NCBI GenBank assembly: GCA_037447655.1 | Contig: JBBHKE010003364.1 | Location: forward strand, 466,549 to 530,548 | Origin: Zygnema cylindricum | Taxonomy: Eukaryota > Streptophyta > Zygnematophyceae > Zygnematales > Zygnemataceae | Length of the DNA stretch: 64,000 nt | Direction: 5' to 3' | Part shown: piece by piece, positions 23,249 to 34,308 of the stretch | Numbering within the stretch: position 1 is the first letter of the stretch | Layout: every line of letters starts with the position of its first letter | The notes under the pieces: generated by a model | Database searches by the model: none | Seen by the model: only the letters and a program-made list of their open reading frames with translations | Told to the model about the DNA's origin: nothing | Program-made: the position numbers and the translations under genes

Positions 23249-24291
23249 TGTTGAGAATTGAAATCTTTAGTTAGTAAATAGAGTAAACTTAGAATAGTTT
23301 CTAAAAATTGGTATATATGACTTACCTTTATTAGTGTTACAATAGGCAAAGTATAATAGAGTGTATTGTACCTCTGGAGGTTTTACGGAGTGACGACGAT
23401 ACCCGTCACGCAGCAAGCAATTGGAATCGCTGGATTAGACGGACGAAATCCGATCCGGATATCTTGGAAAATATATGGTAAGGCTATTTTTGGAGTCATA
23501 CAAATATTTTGGAATTATATGGTACGGAATATTTTTATGAAACGTCCGGATATTTCGGATGTGAATTTATGCTCATTGACTTTGAGAGACGTCGACGGAC
23601 GCGATTCACGTGGGACCACAAGTGATGAGGCGAGATTTACGTGGGACCACAAGTGACGAAGCACTTAGATGCTTTGTACTACACGACCACATTTGGATGG
23701 ACTTTAGCGGCTACCGCTAACTAAGCATTTGGAACCTTTTGTGTACGGTTATAACGTTTTGTGTACGGTTCAATGTTTGTAAATATCTGAATAAAATTAA
23801 CTTGTATTTTAGTGTGATAAAAAAATAGTGTTCCATTAATCAGGTTTTTAGAAAATAATAATTAGGGTTTTGAGGTACATTAACGTACAGGTAGGATGCT
23901 TTCTCGTTAGTCAAGATAATAACTGTAGTAACAGTTACCCAAATTAGTGTAGATTAGTAGATAGACATTGTGAGTATATAACTTAGGACTTACCCAATTT
24001 TGTAGTATCCAGTTTTGGGAATATGATTTTCTAAGGGCAGTTTTTCGGAAACTTCCAGACATCATATCTTATGGTTTAATGAGTCATTTGGGCTGCAATT
24101 TTGGGAATTGTCAGTTTACTGTATTTTGTATCATTGTGGTAAATTTGAAGCATATTGGCATTCTAAGTCATATTTTGTGTCAATTCTAAGTTGGCTAATG
24201 AGTAGGTAGTTTGTTAGAATATGTTGTTTTTCATGTCTACTTCCACTACTACTGCTGGTTCTCCGCCTGCAACGGTGGTTGTAGATCAACA
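23249..24291 (+). repeat. 5' LTR of Copia element D (C/D/E/F family)
   Basis: The 1043-bp LTR runs from TGTTGAGAATTGAAATC to GTAGATCAACA. The partner is 28408-29449. It contains a G-box (CACGTG, 23607-23612) with a second diverged copy of the surrounding word ACGTGGGACCACAA near 23640, a TATA box (23975-23981) and the gag start codon (24221 or 24233). The left flank is TTTTC at 23244-23248. Confidence 0.95.
23975..23981 (+). promoter_or_regulatory. TATA box of the element D LTR promoter
   Basis: TATATAA, preceded by TTGTGAG; the same word occurs in the 3' LTR near 29133-29139. It lies about 240 bases before the gag start codon. Confidence 0.55.
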
Positions 24292-25815
24292 AGTTAGGGC
24301 CTTTTTTTAAGAATTCCTATCTTCAATAGCCAAAAGTATGCGTACTGGGCGGCGATGGTTGAATCGTTGTTTGAAACTGTTGACTTATTGGGGGACTTGG
24401 ATGGCTCCCTTGATGAAACATATCCAACTTGGGCGAAAAAGAATTCAATGGTAAGGAACAATCTACTTCTTTGTATTTCAGAAAATTTGGTCATGTCTCG
24501 ACTGAAAATGAAGAAGGCGAGGGATATTTGGACATCCCTCAAATTCGCTTTTGAGAAAGCGAATGTTCAAGAGGAGCTCTTGGTGGCTGGAAAAATTTGG
24601 GGATACAAATACACGGGGGGATTTATCGTTGATTATTGTGACAATTTTCGCGAGCTAATTGATGCTCACTCTTCTGCTGCGGGGTCATTTCCTGAGTTTC
24701 AACAGGCCGCTTTGCTTATTAGAGGTCTCCCTAGTAGCATGGAGGGTGTGTTTGTTCAACTAAAGAGTCATGATAAAGCTAGCTGATCATTTCAGTTAGC
24801 ATATAATCTTATATTGGAGGAAGAAACAAATACTAAATTCCTTCAGGGAGAAGGAAAGGTTGAAGCATTTGCAACAAACTTTGACAAAAGTTACCAGTTT
24901 AATCAGAATCATAATCAGTTTAATCAGAGGCAGAATAGGCCATCTACTACTATTTGTTTCTATTGTTCTGAGAAGGGTCATGGACATAGGTACTGTCCTA
25001 AATTGAAGAAGGCTAATGAGACAGGTTTATACAGGCCAGGTTGGCAACAGAGCGAGTATCACAAAGGTTTTTCTGGAAATCCTTCCCGTGGAAATGCTCT
25101 TTTTTCAGCTTGTGCAACTGATACAGATGAGCCTCTCACCTTCAATGAGCAAGAGGAGGCGAATTTATTTGCTATGGCGGCTGCCATGGAGGGTCTAAAG
25201 GATGCAGGATGGATCATGGACACGGGAGCGTCTACCCACATGTGTTGGAACAAGGCGGTTTTTACGAATCTGCAACAAACATCTCCAAAGAGTATCTACT
25301 ATGCTTGCGGCATGAGTGTTCAAACCTCAGCTCAGGGTGATGTATCATTACTGGTAGATATGGGAGGGGAGTCGGTAGAGAGAACCCTTCACAATGTTTT
25401 GTATGTTCCAGATTTTAAGAAAAATCTTTTTTCTACATCATTAGTGAAGAGCAAAGGCTTTGAATTTGTTCTGAAAGGGGGGAGACAGATTGCTAGCAAG
25501 AAAGGGAAAGTCGTAGTAACTGAAACTAGAGATGCTAGCAAAATGTACCGGATGGACATGGCTGAATATAAGGAAAATGATGTTCTCTACTCCAATGTCG
25601 AATCTGATAATGAGTTGTGGCATAAGAGATTAGGACACATGAATTATGATAGTCTAAAGAAAATGGTGAATTCGGGAAAAGTTGATGGATTTTCTCTCAC
25701 ATCTCATCCTATAAAAACATGTGATGGTTGTTCACTTGGAAAGATCCACAAATTGCCATTTCCACAAGAAACAGACCATAGATCAGAAAAAAAAACTGCA
25801 ACTCATCCATTTTGA
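24221..25815 (+). pseudogene. Copia element D, gag, protease and integrase zinc region
   Basis: Gag starts in the LTR (MLFFMSTSTTTAG). A 2-base loss in the primer site (AGTTAGGGCC) shifts the frame at once. The gag body is open from 24355 (SLFETVDLLGDLDGSL, LIRGLPSSMEGVFVQL), with one TGA at 24784. Then 24814-25815 is open for 333 codons. It holds an Asn/Gln-rich linker, a CCHC knuckle (CFYCSEKGHGHRYC), an acidic patch, an intact protease motif WIMDTGASTHMC, VLYVPDFKKNLFSTS, and the integrase zinc region (ELWHKRLGHMNYDSLKKM, CDGCSLGKIHKLPFPQE). D is the youngest level of the nest and the only complete element with both LTRs and no insertion. Confidence 0.93.
24292..24301 (+). promoter_or_regulatory. 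Element D primer-binding site (2-base deletion)
   Basis: AGTTAGGGCC follows the LTR. Compared with AGTTATGGGCC of element E it lacks one T and one G overall, which weakens pairing to initiator tRNA-Met and also shifts the overlapping gag frame. Confidence 0.5.
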
Positions 25816-26640
25816 TGTACTCGGTCCTTCGCAAGTGGCTTCGGCTAAAGGGGTCCACTTTATGGTCACATTTACAGATGACTACTCGAGGTACACCAAA
25901 GTTTACTTCATGCAACATAAAAGTGAAGTGTTTATTCACTTCAAACACTACAAAGCGTGGGCGGAAAAGCTTCATGGAGTTCCAATATTGGCGCTAAGAT
26001 TGGACAACGGAGGAGAATACACATCGAAGGAATTTGAAGAATTTCTCCTTCAAGAAGGTATCACTCACAATCTTACAGTTCCCTATACAACGGAACAAAA
26101 TTGTGTGTGTCTGAGAGATTAAATAGGACAGTGACAGAGAGTGCCCGGTCCATGCTTGCAGATAAATAGCTAGGTTTGAAATTTTGGGCTGAAACACTTA
26201 ACTGTGCTGTTTATATTAATAATAGAATTGCTTCTAGGTCTGTTAGCAATACACCTTATGAGCTTTGGACAGGGGAAAAACCTGATGTTAGTTACTTTAA
26301 GATCTTTGGTAGCAAGTGTTTTATTTTAGATACTTCACATGATAGATGGAAAATGGAGCCTAAAGGCTTACCTGGGATTTTTATGGGGTATGATGATTAT
26401 GCGAAAGGATATAGAGTTTTTGTACTTGAGAAACAGAAAGTGATTGTTTTTAGAAATATCTAGATTAAAGATGAACAGGATTCGGTTGACCTGTTTCAAG
26501 TGCCAGATCAACCGGCAAAAGAAAAGCAGAAATATGTCATTTTTTACAATACAGCGCGAGTCTACTTTCCACCGGCAAGTGAGACACCTCTTCCTTCAGT
26601 TCCTTTGGTGCCTTTACAGGATACTTCACCACATGCTACG
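25800..26640 (+). pseudogene. Copia element D, integrase catalytic region
   Basis: Shifted one frame at an A-run near 25790, the integrase core reads QLIHFDVLGPSQVA, VTFTDDYSRYTKVYFMQHKSE (D), ILALRLDNGGEYTSKEF (D) and the damaged ERLNRTVTESARSML (E). It continues from 26176 with LKFWAETLNCAVYINNR, TPYELWTGEKPDVSYFKIF and GIFMGYDDYAKGYRVFVLEK. Breaks are near 26110, at a TAG near 26167 and at 26461. Confidence 0.9.
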
Positions 26641-28395
26641 CCTTAGGTGGAAGAAACTACTACAGACTCTGTACCACATCAAGTTACGGTTCACACTAAA
26701 CAGAAAAATCAGAGGTTGCCAACGATCTCAGCCTTAGAATTTCCGGGGGGGAAGAGATCTAGCAGCCGTCTGCAAGCAAGCTCTCATTTTGCTTTTATTT
26801 CAGCTACAGAGGAGCCTCTAGCGATCCAGGAGGCCTTCTCATCACCTGAGAGAAATCAATGGATCGAGGCAGCAAACGATGAATGAAGTCTATTATCGAG
26901 GCACAGACATGGGAGCTGGTGGATCTTCCTCTGGAAAGAAAAGTTATCGGCAGCAAATGGGTATTCAAGGTGAACCTAAACAAGGACAACACCATCGAAA
27001 GGTATAAGTTCAGACTAGTGGCCTAGGGGTATAATCAAAAATAAGGTATTGACTTTGAGGAAACCTTCTCTCCAGTTGTCAAATTTCCCACTGTCAGAAT
27101 TTTGCTAAGTCGAGTGGCTAGAGAGAAAATGGAAATACAACAAATGGATGTTAAAACTGCCTTTTTGCATGGAGAGTTAGAAAAAACCATTTATATGAAA
27201 CAAATTGAAATGTTCGTTAAAATAGGAAAGGAAGAATTAGTGTGTAAATTGATGAAATCTTTGTATGGGCTAAAACAAGCCCAGCGTCAGTGGAATTTGA
27301 AGTTAGATGAGTTTTTGACGCTATGTTTTAAGAGAATTAGCTCAGATCATTCTGTATATGTTCTACAAGGAAAGGATGGGGTAATTTACATTGCTCTATA
27401 TGTGGATGATCTATTATTAATAAGTAAGTCAATAGATAAAATAAACCGCATTAAAGCGGCTTTAAGGTCTAGGTTTGAGATGAAGGACCTCGGTGAGGCC
27501 AAATACATCTTAGGAATACAGGTAGAAAGAAATAAAAACAAGAGGCAGATTATGTTGACTCAGAAAGAAGCAATAGGTAACATGCTGGAAAGATATGAAA
27601 TGAGAGATTCAAAAGGATCCGTAATTCTTATGTAATTCAGGAAGAAATTAGAAGGAATAGATACAGATTCAAGCATAATGGTTGGTGGGAGTCTAAAGAC
27701 ACGGGAGGAAGAGTTTATGGCTTCAAAGCGATATAGACAAGTAGTCGAAAGTCTTATATATTTTATGAATTGTACGAGACGCGACATTGCAGCAGCTGTG
27801 GGAGTCTTTGGTAGAAGTCTACAAAATCCTAAAAGGGCAAATTGGGAAGCAGCAAAAAGGATGTTGAGATATCTTGCAGGAACTCGAAATCTCAAGCTTG
27901 TACTCGGAGGAGCAGAGGTGAAAATACAGACGTGGAGCGATGCGAGCTATAGGGACATGCCAAGCCAGAAATCTACAACTGGCTTTGTACTTAATATTGG
28001 AGATGCAACTTGCTGTTCGAGTAGCAAATTACAAAAGGTTACAGCTCAATCCACAATAGAGTCTGAATATATGGCTGCAGCTTCGGCCCTCAAGGAGCTC
28101 CTATGGGTGAAGTCTATTCTACAGGAAGTTGGGTACATGCAAACACGTCCTCAATCTATTTGGTGTGACAACCAGGCAGCCATTGCCATTGCTTCTAACC
28201 TAGCCATCATTTTAAAAGTAAACACATGGGTGTTAGACTTCACTTTGTCAGAGAAAAAGTACTTGCAAAAGAAATTAAGTTGTGTTATTTACCGGATGAG
28301 AAAATGGTGGTTGATATGTTAACAAAAGCCATTGCTGCTCCTAAGTTGCAATTTTGCAAAGAAGATGTTAGATTAAGTGAGTAACTGAGCTTAAA
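26641..28395 (+). pseudogene. Copia element D, reverse transcriptase and RNase H
   Basis: The linker (SALEFPGGKRSSSRLQAS) leads into the [74 protein letters not shown] (YVDD near 27400), FEMKDLGEAKYILGIQVERN. RNase H follows: YRQVVESLIYFMNCTRRDIAAAVG, NWEAAKRMLRYLAGTRNLKL, SDASYRDMPSQKSTTGFVL, STIESEYMAAASALKELLW, WCDNQAAIAIASN and a tail ending near 28380. Stops at 26645, 27026, 27045 and 27633 plus a shift near 26885 disable it. The RNase H part (27678-28322) is open for 214 codons. Confidence 0.92.
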
Positions 28396-28407
28396 TATTT
28401 AGGGGAG
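28395..28407 (+). other. Polypurine tract of element D
   Basis: TATTTAGGGGAG directly before the 3' LTR. The same word occurs before the C 3' LTR (33294-33306), and a related one before those of F and B. Confidence 0.7.
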
Positions 28408-29449
28408 TGTTGAGAATTGAAATCTTTAGTAAGTAAATAGAGAAAACTTAGAATAGTTTCTAAAAAGTGGTATATATGACTTACCTTTATTAGTGTTACA
28501 GTAGGCAAAGTACAATAAAGTGTATTGTTCCTCTGCAGGTTTTACGGAGTGACGACGACACGCGTCACGCAGCAGGCAATTGGAATCGCTGGATCAAACG
28601 GACGGAATCTGATCCGGATATCTCGGAAAATATATGGTATGCTATTGTTGGAGTCATACAGATATTTTGGAATTATATGGTACGGAATATTTTTATGAAA
28701 CGTCCGAATATTTCGGAAGTGAATTATGATCATTGACTTTGAGTGACGTCGACGGACGCGATTCACGTGGGACCGCAAGTAACAAGGCGATATTTACGTG
28801 GGACCACAAGTGACAAAGCACTTAGGTGTTTCGTACTACACAACCACATTTGGCTGTACTTTAGCGGCTACCGCTGACTAAGCATTTGGAACGTTTTGTG
28901 TACGGTTAGAACGTTTTTGTGTACGGTTCAATTCTTGTAAATATCTGATTAGCATTAGATTGTATTTAAGTGTGATAAAAAAATAGTGTTCCATTAATCA
29001 GGTTTTTAGAAAATAATAATTAGGGTTTTGAGGTACATTAACGTACGGGTAGGATGCTTTGTCATTAGTCAAGATAATAACCGTAGTAAAAGTTACCCAA
29101 ATTAGTGTAGATTAGTAGATAGACATTGTGAGTATATAACTTAGGACTTACCCAATTTTGTAGTATCCAGTTTTGGGAATATGATTTTCTAAGGGCAATT
29201 TTTCGGAAACTTCCAGACATCATATCTTATGGTTTAATAAGTCATTTGGGCTGCAATTTTGGGAATTGTCAGTTTACTGTATTTTGTATCATTGTGGCGA
29301 ATTTGAAGCATATTGACCTTGTGAATCTTATTTTGTGTCAGTTCTAAGTTGGTAGTTGAGTAGGTAGTTTGTTAGAATATGTTGTTTTTCATGTCTACTT
29401 CCACTACTACTACTGGTTCTCCGCCTGCAACGGTGGTTGTAGAACAATA
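28408..29449 (+). repeat. 3' LTR of Copia element D
   Basis: The 1042-bp LTR runs from TGTTGAGAATTGAAATC to GTAGAACAATA, the last bases differing from the 5' copy by one transition. G-box at 28764-28769. The right flank TTTTC (29450-29454) equals the left flank at 23244-23248, a perfect 5-bp target duplication. It includes the gag start words (MSTSTTTTGSPPATVVVEQ) but no gag body follows, because the next base belongs to element C. Confidence 0.95.
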
Positions 29450-31194
29450 TTTTCTACTTTTTTGGTAAAGAGTAAGGGTTTTGAGGTCACCGTTAAAGAG
29501 GGGAGACAGGTTGTTAGTAAGCTAGAAAAGATAGCAGTAATAGGAACTAGAGATGCTAGTAAGATGTACAAGATGGACATGGTTGAATGCAAAGAAAAAG
29601 ATGTTTTGTACTCTAGTGTGTCATCTGAGAATGAATTATGGCATAAGAGTTTAGGACATATTAATCATGAAAGTTTGAAAAAAATGGTGAATGCTAGGAA
29701 AGTTATAGGTGTTTCTCTCACATCTCAGTGTATGAAAACAAATGATGGTTGCTCACTAGGGAAGATTCATAAATTGCCATTTCCACAGGAGACCGAAAAC
29801 ATATCTACAAAAGTCCTTCTGCTCATTCATTCGAATATCCTCGGCCCATCCCAAGTAGCATTGTATATGGTCACATTCACTGATGATTTCTCTAGGTACA
29901 CGAAAGTTTATTTTATGAAGAACAAAAATGAAGTATTCACTCACTTCAAGCACTACAAGGTCTAGGCAGAGAAACTACATCGAGTTCCAATCTTGGCGTT
30001 CAGATCGGATAATAGAGGTGAATACACCTCTAACGAATTTAAGCAATTTCTACTTGATAAGGGTAAAAGTCACAATATGACGGTTCTATATACTTCTGAG
30101 AAGAATGGAGTTTCGGAAAGACTAAACATGACAATCACAAAGATTGCTAGGTCTATGCTTGCAAACAAAGGTATAGATCTGAAATTCTGGGCAGAAGCAC
30201 TTAACTGTGCCGTCAATATCAAGAATAGAGTTACATCGAGACCTGTAAACTCTACACCTTATGAGCTGTGGACCGGGAAAGACCCAGATGTTAGTCACTT
30301 TAAATTTTTAAGAACTAAGTGTTTTATTTTAGATAACTCACCAGATAAGTGGAAAATGGAAGCCAAAGGCTTAGCAGGAATTCTCTTGGGTTATGATGAT
30401 AATGCAAAGGGATATAGAGTGTACGTCTTAGATAAACAAAAGCTTTTTTTGTCTCGGAATATTCAGATTAATGATGAATAAGAGTCACTTGTTCTGTTGA
30501 AAGCAACAGATATGCCAACAGTAAACCAAAATCAAGAGTATGTCATTTTTCACCACGAACAACAAGTGTATTTTCCGGTGCCATCTCATCCCCTAAGTCC
30601 ACCTTCTGCTACTACACCGCTTGCTCTTGCTATGAATGCTTCTCAACTACATCGCACTATCGAGGAACAAACTGGTACACCTTCCGATCCTGCAGCAGTT
30701 TCAGCACCACGAAATCGGAGATTGTCAACGATTTCAGCCTCAAAATTTCCGAGGGGAAGAAGATCTAGCAGTCGTCTGCAAACCGGTTCTCACTTTGCTT
30801 TTTCTACAGCATTAGGGGAGCTTATGACCATCAAAGAAGCCTTCTCATCATCGGAGAGAATCCACTAGATTGAGGCGGTCAATAACTAGATGAAGTCAAT
30901 TATGGAGGCACAAACATGGGAGTTGGTGGACCTGCCTCCAGGGAGGAAAGCCATTGGGTGCGAGTGGGTCTTCAAAGTCAAACTGCATCCAGAAAACACT
31001 ATTGAAAGGTATAAAGCCAGACTTGTGGCCAAAGGGTACAACCAGAAAGAAGGTATTGACTTTGAGGAAACCTTCTCCCCAGTCGTCAGATTTCCTACTG
31101 TCAGAATTTTGGTGAGTTCAACTGCTATAGAAAACATGGAAATACATCAGATGGATGTTAAGACAGCCGTTTTGCATGGAGAGGTAGAAAAAAT
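29450..31194 (+). pseudogene. Copia element C, integrase and RT start
   Basis: The C reading resumes inside the protease-integrase region (STFLVKSKGFEVTVKEGRQ). It passes the zinc region (ELWHKSLGHINHESLKKM, CSLGKIHKLPF) and the core (VTFTDDFSRYTKVYFMKNKNE, AFRSDNRGEYTSNEF, SERLNMTITKIARSML). Then come LKFWAEALNCAVNIKN, GILLGYDDNAKGYRVYVLDK, the Ser/Arg linker FPRGRRSSSRLQTGSHFAF, and the RT start ([51 protein letters not shown]). Stops lie at 29963, 30479 and 30866. An LTR inserted at 31195 interrupts the RT. Confidence 0.9.
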
Positions 31195-32082
31195 TGTTGA
31201 AAAGAGGTAATTAATTGTTCACTTATCTATTTTAGTTTTACTTTAAAGAAAGAGAATGAGGATCAAAGGCACGCTATGGCTGCCGCCATATTTAGAAAGT
31301 GGTAGATTTTGAAATAGAGAAAATTGTACTAAAATGTTGCATAAGTCTAGATTTGAATCTGGGTCTCTGAACTAGTATGTAGACGTAAGCCTTATCCACT
31401 AGAGAGTTATCAAAACGATACACGTAACAGGTTTCAAAGATATATAAACATTAACGCAACAGCTAATTAACAACAAACTAACCAAAAAGAGCAATTCATG
31501 CATGTACACGAATCTAAACCGTGTAAAATATGTTTTGATCGGACGGCGGCCATTGTAGCCGCTACGCGAAGTGAGATTTTGGCGTCATTTGGAGATAGCG
31601 TCACGCGGTTCCACGTGGCGCCACATTATTTGATACCGGAGAAGTTGGGAGGAGGAACCATGGCTCCCGATTTGATAGGTGTCACCTTGTAGACCATGTC
31701 GTACAATGGTCGTACTATAAGTACATCTCCTATTGTACCTTCTTCTACTATATAGTGTTCCTCTTACACTAGAGTTTAGTAGTAGGTAGTCATGAGTAGG
31801 CAGACTAAGACTTAGTGGTATTAATGTACCTCTATCTATGAGAGCTTGTAACTATAAAGGTCATCTTTGTCCAACCATAACTTACTACTCAGGGGAGCAA
31901 ATTCAGTGATTCTTTTTGCGTTTGACTCAAGGGAGTCTTGTCCTCACAGTGGTGAGGGTGGTCAAAATATTTATGTGCATGGGCGACACTTATGTAGTGG
32001 GAAAGTTGAAGGGGCAAATATTATCCGATAGGCTTTATATAGGCTGATCATTCTGTGGGTCAATGGAGACCACATAATTTCG
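31195..32082 (+). mobile_element. Solo LTR (diverged A/B family) inserted in the element C RT
   Basis: This 888-bp LTR starts TGTTGAAAAGAGG and ends near ACATAATTTCG. It interrupts the motif GELEETIYM of element C, which continues as ETIYMQQPEMYKE. The 5-bp flanks are AAAAT and GAAAC, a degraded duplication. It keeps the family hallmarks: the GCTCAGGGGAGCAAATTC block, the GACTCA/GAGTCT pair, and an antisense tRNA-like segment near 31345-31415 whose minus strand reads AGTGGATAAGGC, then GATTCAAATC. Confidence 0.82.
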
Positions 32083-33293
32083 GAAACTATTTATATGCAG
32101 CAGCCTGAAATGTATAAAGAATAAAGGAAAGAAAAATTAGTCTGCAAACTGATAAAATCTCTGTATGGGCTGAAACAAGCCCCTAGACAACAGAATCTGA
32201 AGTTAGCTGAATTTCAGACTAGTCTAGGATTTAAAAGAATTAGTTCAGATCATTCAACCTATGTCTTACAAGGGGAGGATGGGATTCTTTATATCGCTGT
32301 ATATGTGGATGATCTTTTACTAATAAGTAAATCCATATATGAAATAAACCATATTAAAGCAGCTTTAAGGTCTAGGTTTGAAATGAAAGATCTATGTGAG
32401 GCCAAATGTATCTTGGGCATACAAGTTGAAAGGGATAGAAATAACATATTGATTATGCTAACCCAGAAAGAAGTTATAGGGAACCCGCTGGAAAATTTTG
32501 AGATGAAGGATATCAAAGTATATGTAACTCCCATGGAATTTAGACAGAAGCTGGAGGGGAGTGAATCAAACTCGGGCATAATGGTTAGTGAAATCTTACA
32601 GTCAGGGGAGGAAGAGTTTATGGCTACAAAGCCATACAGACAGGTAGTGGGGAGTCATATATATTTTATGAATTGTACGAGACCTAATATTGTTGTAGCT
32701 GTGGGAGTCCTAAGTAGGAGTTTTCAAAATCCAAAAAGAGCAAATTGAAAAGCAGCAAAGAGGGTTATGATATACTTGGCAGGTACCCGAAAAACTCAAG
32801 CTTATACTCGGAAAAAAAAGAGGTAAAATTACAGACTTCGAACAATGCCAGCTATGGAGATATGCCAAGCCGGAAATCAACAACCAATTTTGTTCTTAAA
32901 ATTGGGAATGGAACTTGCTGTTGGAGCAACAAATTACAGAAGGTCACGGCTCAGTCCACGATGGAGTCAGAATATATGGCAGCCAGCTCTGCCCTCAAGG
33001 AACTCCTTTGGGTTAAGGCCACTTTACAAGAACTTAGGTGTATGCAAACCGATCCTCAAGTTATCTGGTGTGACAACCAGGCAGCTATTGCCATTACTTC
33101 TAACCTTAGTCATCATTTTAAAAGCAAACATATGGATGTCAGTCTACACTTTGTAAGAGGAAATGTGCTTAGTGATAAAAATGAGTTATTTAGTGGATGA
33201 AAAGATGGTGGCTGATATGCTGACTAAAGCTCTTCCAGCTCCTAAGTTGAAATTGCGGAGAGTCTATTGGGTTGAGTGAGTAAGTGAGTCTAA
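32083..33293 (+). pseudogene. Copia element C, reverse transcriptase and RNase H
   Basis: Reading resumes as ETIYMQQPEMYKE and continues with KSLYGLKQAPRQ, AVYVDDLLLISKS (YVDD near 32305), FEMKDLCEAKCILGIQVERD, PYRQVVGSHIYFMNCTRPNI, then RNase H in shifting frames (SKLQKVTAQSTMESEYMAA, WCDNQAAIAITSN, HHFKSKHMDVSLHFV). Stops and shifts lie near 32125, 32746, 32800, 32825 and 33170. The tail MVADMLTKALPAPKL precedes the polypurine tract. Confidence 0.9.
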
Positions 33294-33306
33294 AGATTTA
33301 GGGGAG

Positions 33307-34308
33307 TGTTGACATAAGAAATCTTAATACTCAATAAACAAGAGCTGTGAGGAGAGGCCAAGTACTTAGAATATTTTTTGGTCTAGGTAAGTTGTAATAC
33401 TTACCTCATTTAGTGTGACAGTAGCAGCAGTACTTTTGAGTGTATTGTACTTCTACAGGGTTAAGCGTCAGAAAATGAACATCATACGGGTTTTACCGAA
33501 AGGCGCCAACACACTTTACCACGCATCACACATCGAACAAATACTGTTGAAGAATCGGACGGACGAAGACTCAATCGATTGTCCGGAAGAATAGTGGTAC
33601 GATATTCAACGACGACCATAGATGTGAATCGAATGAACCGACGAGATTCACGTGGGACCACAAAAATGACTCATCACTTTGTACGACCCCAGGTAACATT
33701 GACCACTTGATCAATAGTTAACTAGACGCAAACATCCATTGCTGACTAAGCACCTTGAACACTACTGTACCGGGAATCTATTTGCATATCTAAAACACAA
33801 TAGTTTTTGCTTATCGAATTAGAATGTAGTGTTCCACTAAGTATATTTTTGTCCAGTAGTCAAATTGAGTTTGGACTTACTCATAGTAAAAATAGCGTAC
33901 TCATTCGATACCTTGTTGTAGTGTAGTACAGTACTGTTGTTCCAGGTGTAGAGATCTGATTAGTTAGTTTTTAGTTGATACTCTGTGTGAGTATAAAGTT
34001 ACAACTTAGCCAAAATTGTAACTATCGAGTATTGAGATTTAACTTTCTAATGAACAATTTTTGGGAAACTTCCAAGTGTTAAATCTTATGGTTTACTGGT
34101 TCAATTGGGCTGCAATTTTGGGAATTGTTAGACTGTATGTGATATTGTATTAATTTGAATTTTGGTGTTATTTGAAATCTTTAAGTGGATTCTGTGTTAT
34201 ATCAATGGTGGTTGTTTGATAGGATTTCTGGTAGCTTTTTCTGAAGTCTATGTCTACATCTACTACCACTGGTGGTCGTACACCTGCAACTGTGGTTGTA
34301 GAGCAACA
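33307..34308 (+). repeat. 3' LTR of Copia element C
   Basis: This 1002-bp copy runs from TGTTGACATAAGAAATC to GTAGAGCAACA and aligns gap-poor with 21076-22077. G-box at 33649-33654. It ends in MSTSTTTGGRTPATVVVEQQ codons, after which the RT of element B resumes at once, showing that these gag codons are LTR sequence. Confidence 0.94.

Noticed and set aside
29369-29460. A deleted second copy of element D beginning with its own gag start
   Set aside because: The gag words belong to D's 3' LTR. The following sequence continues element C exactly at the TTTTC duplication, so no deletion is needed.
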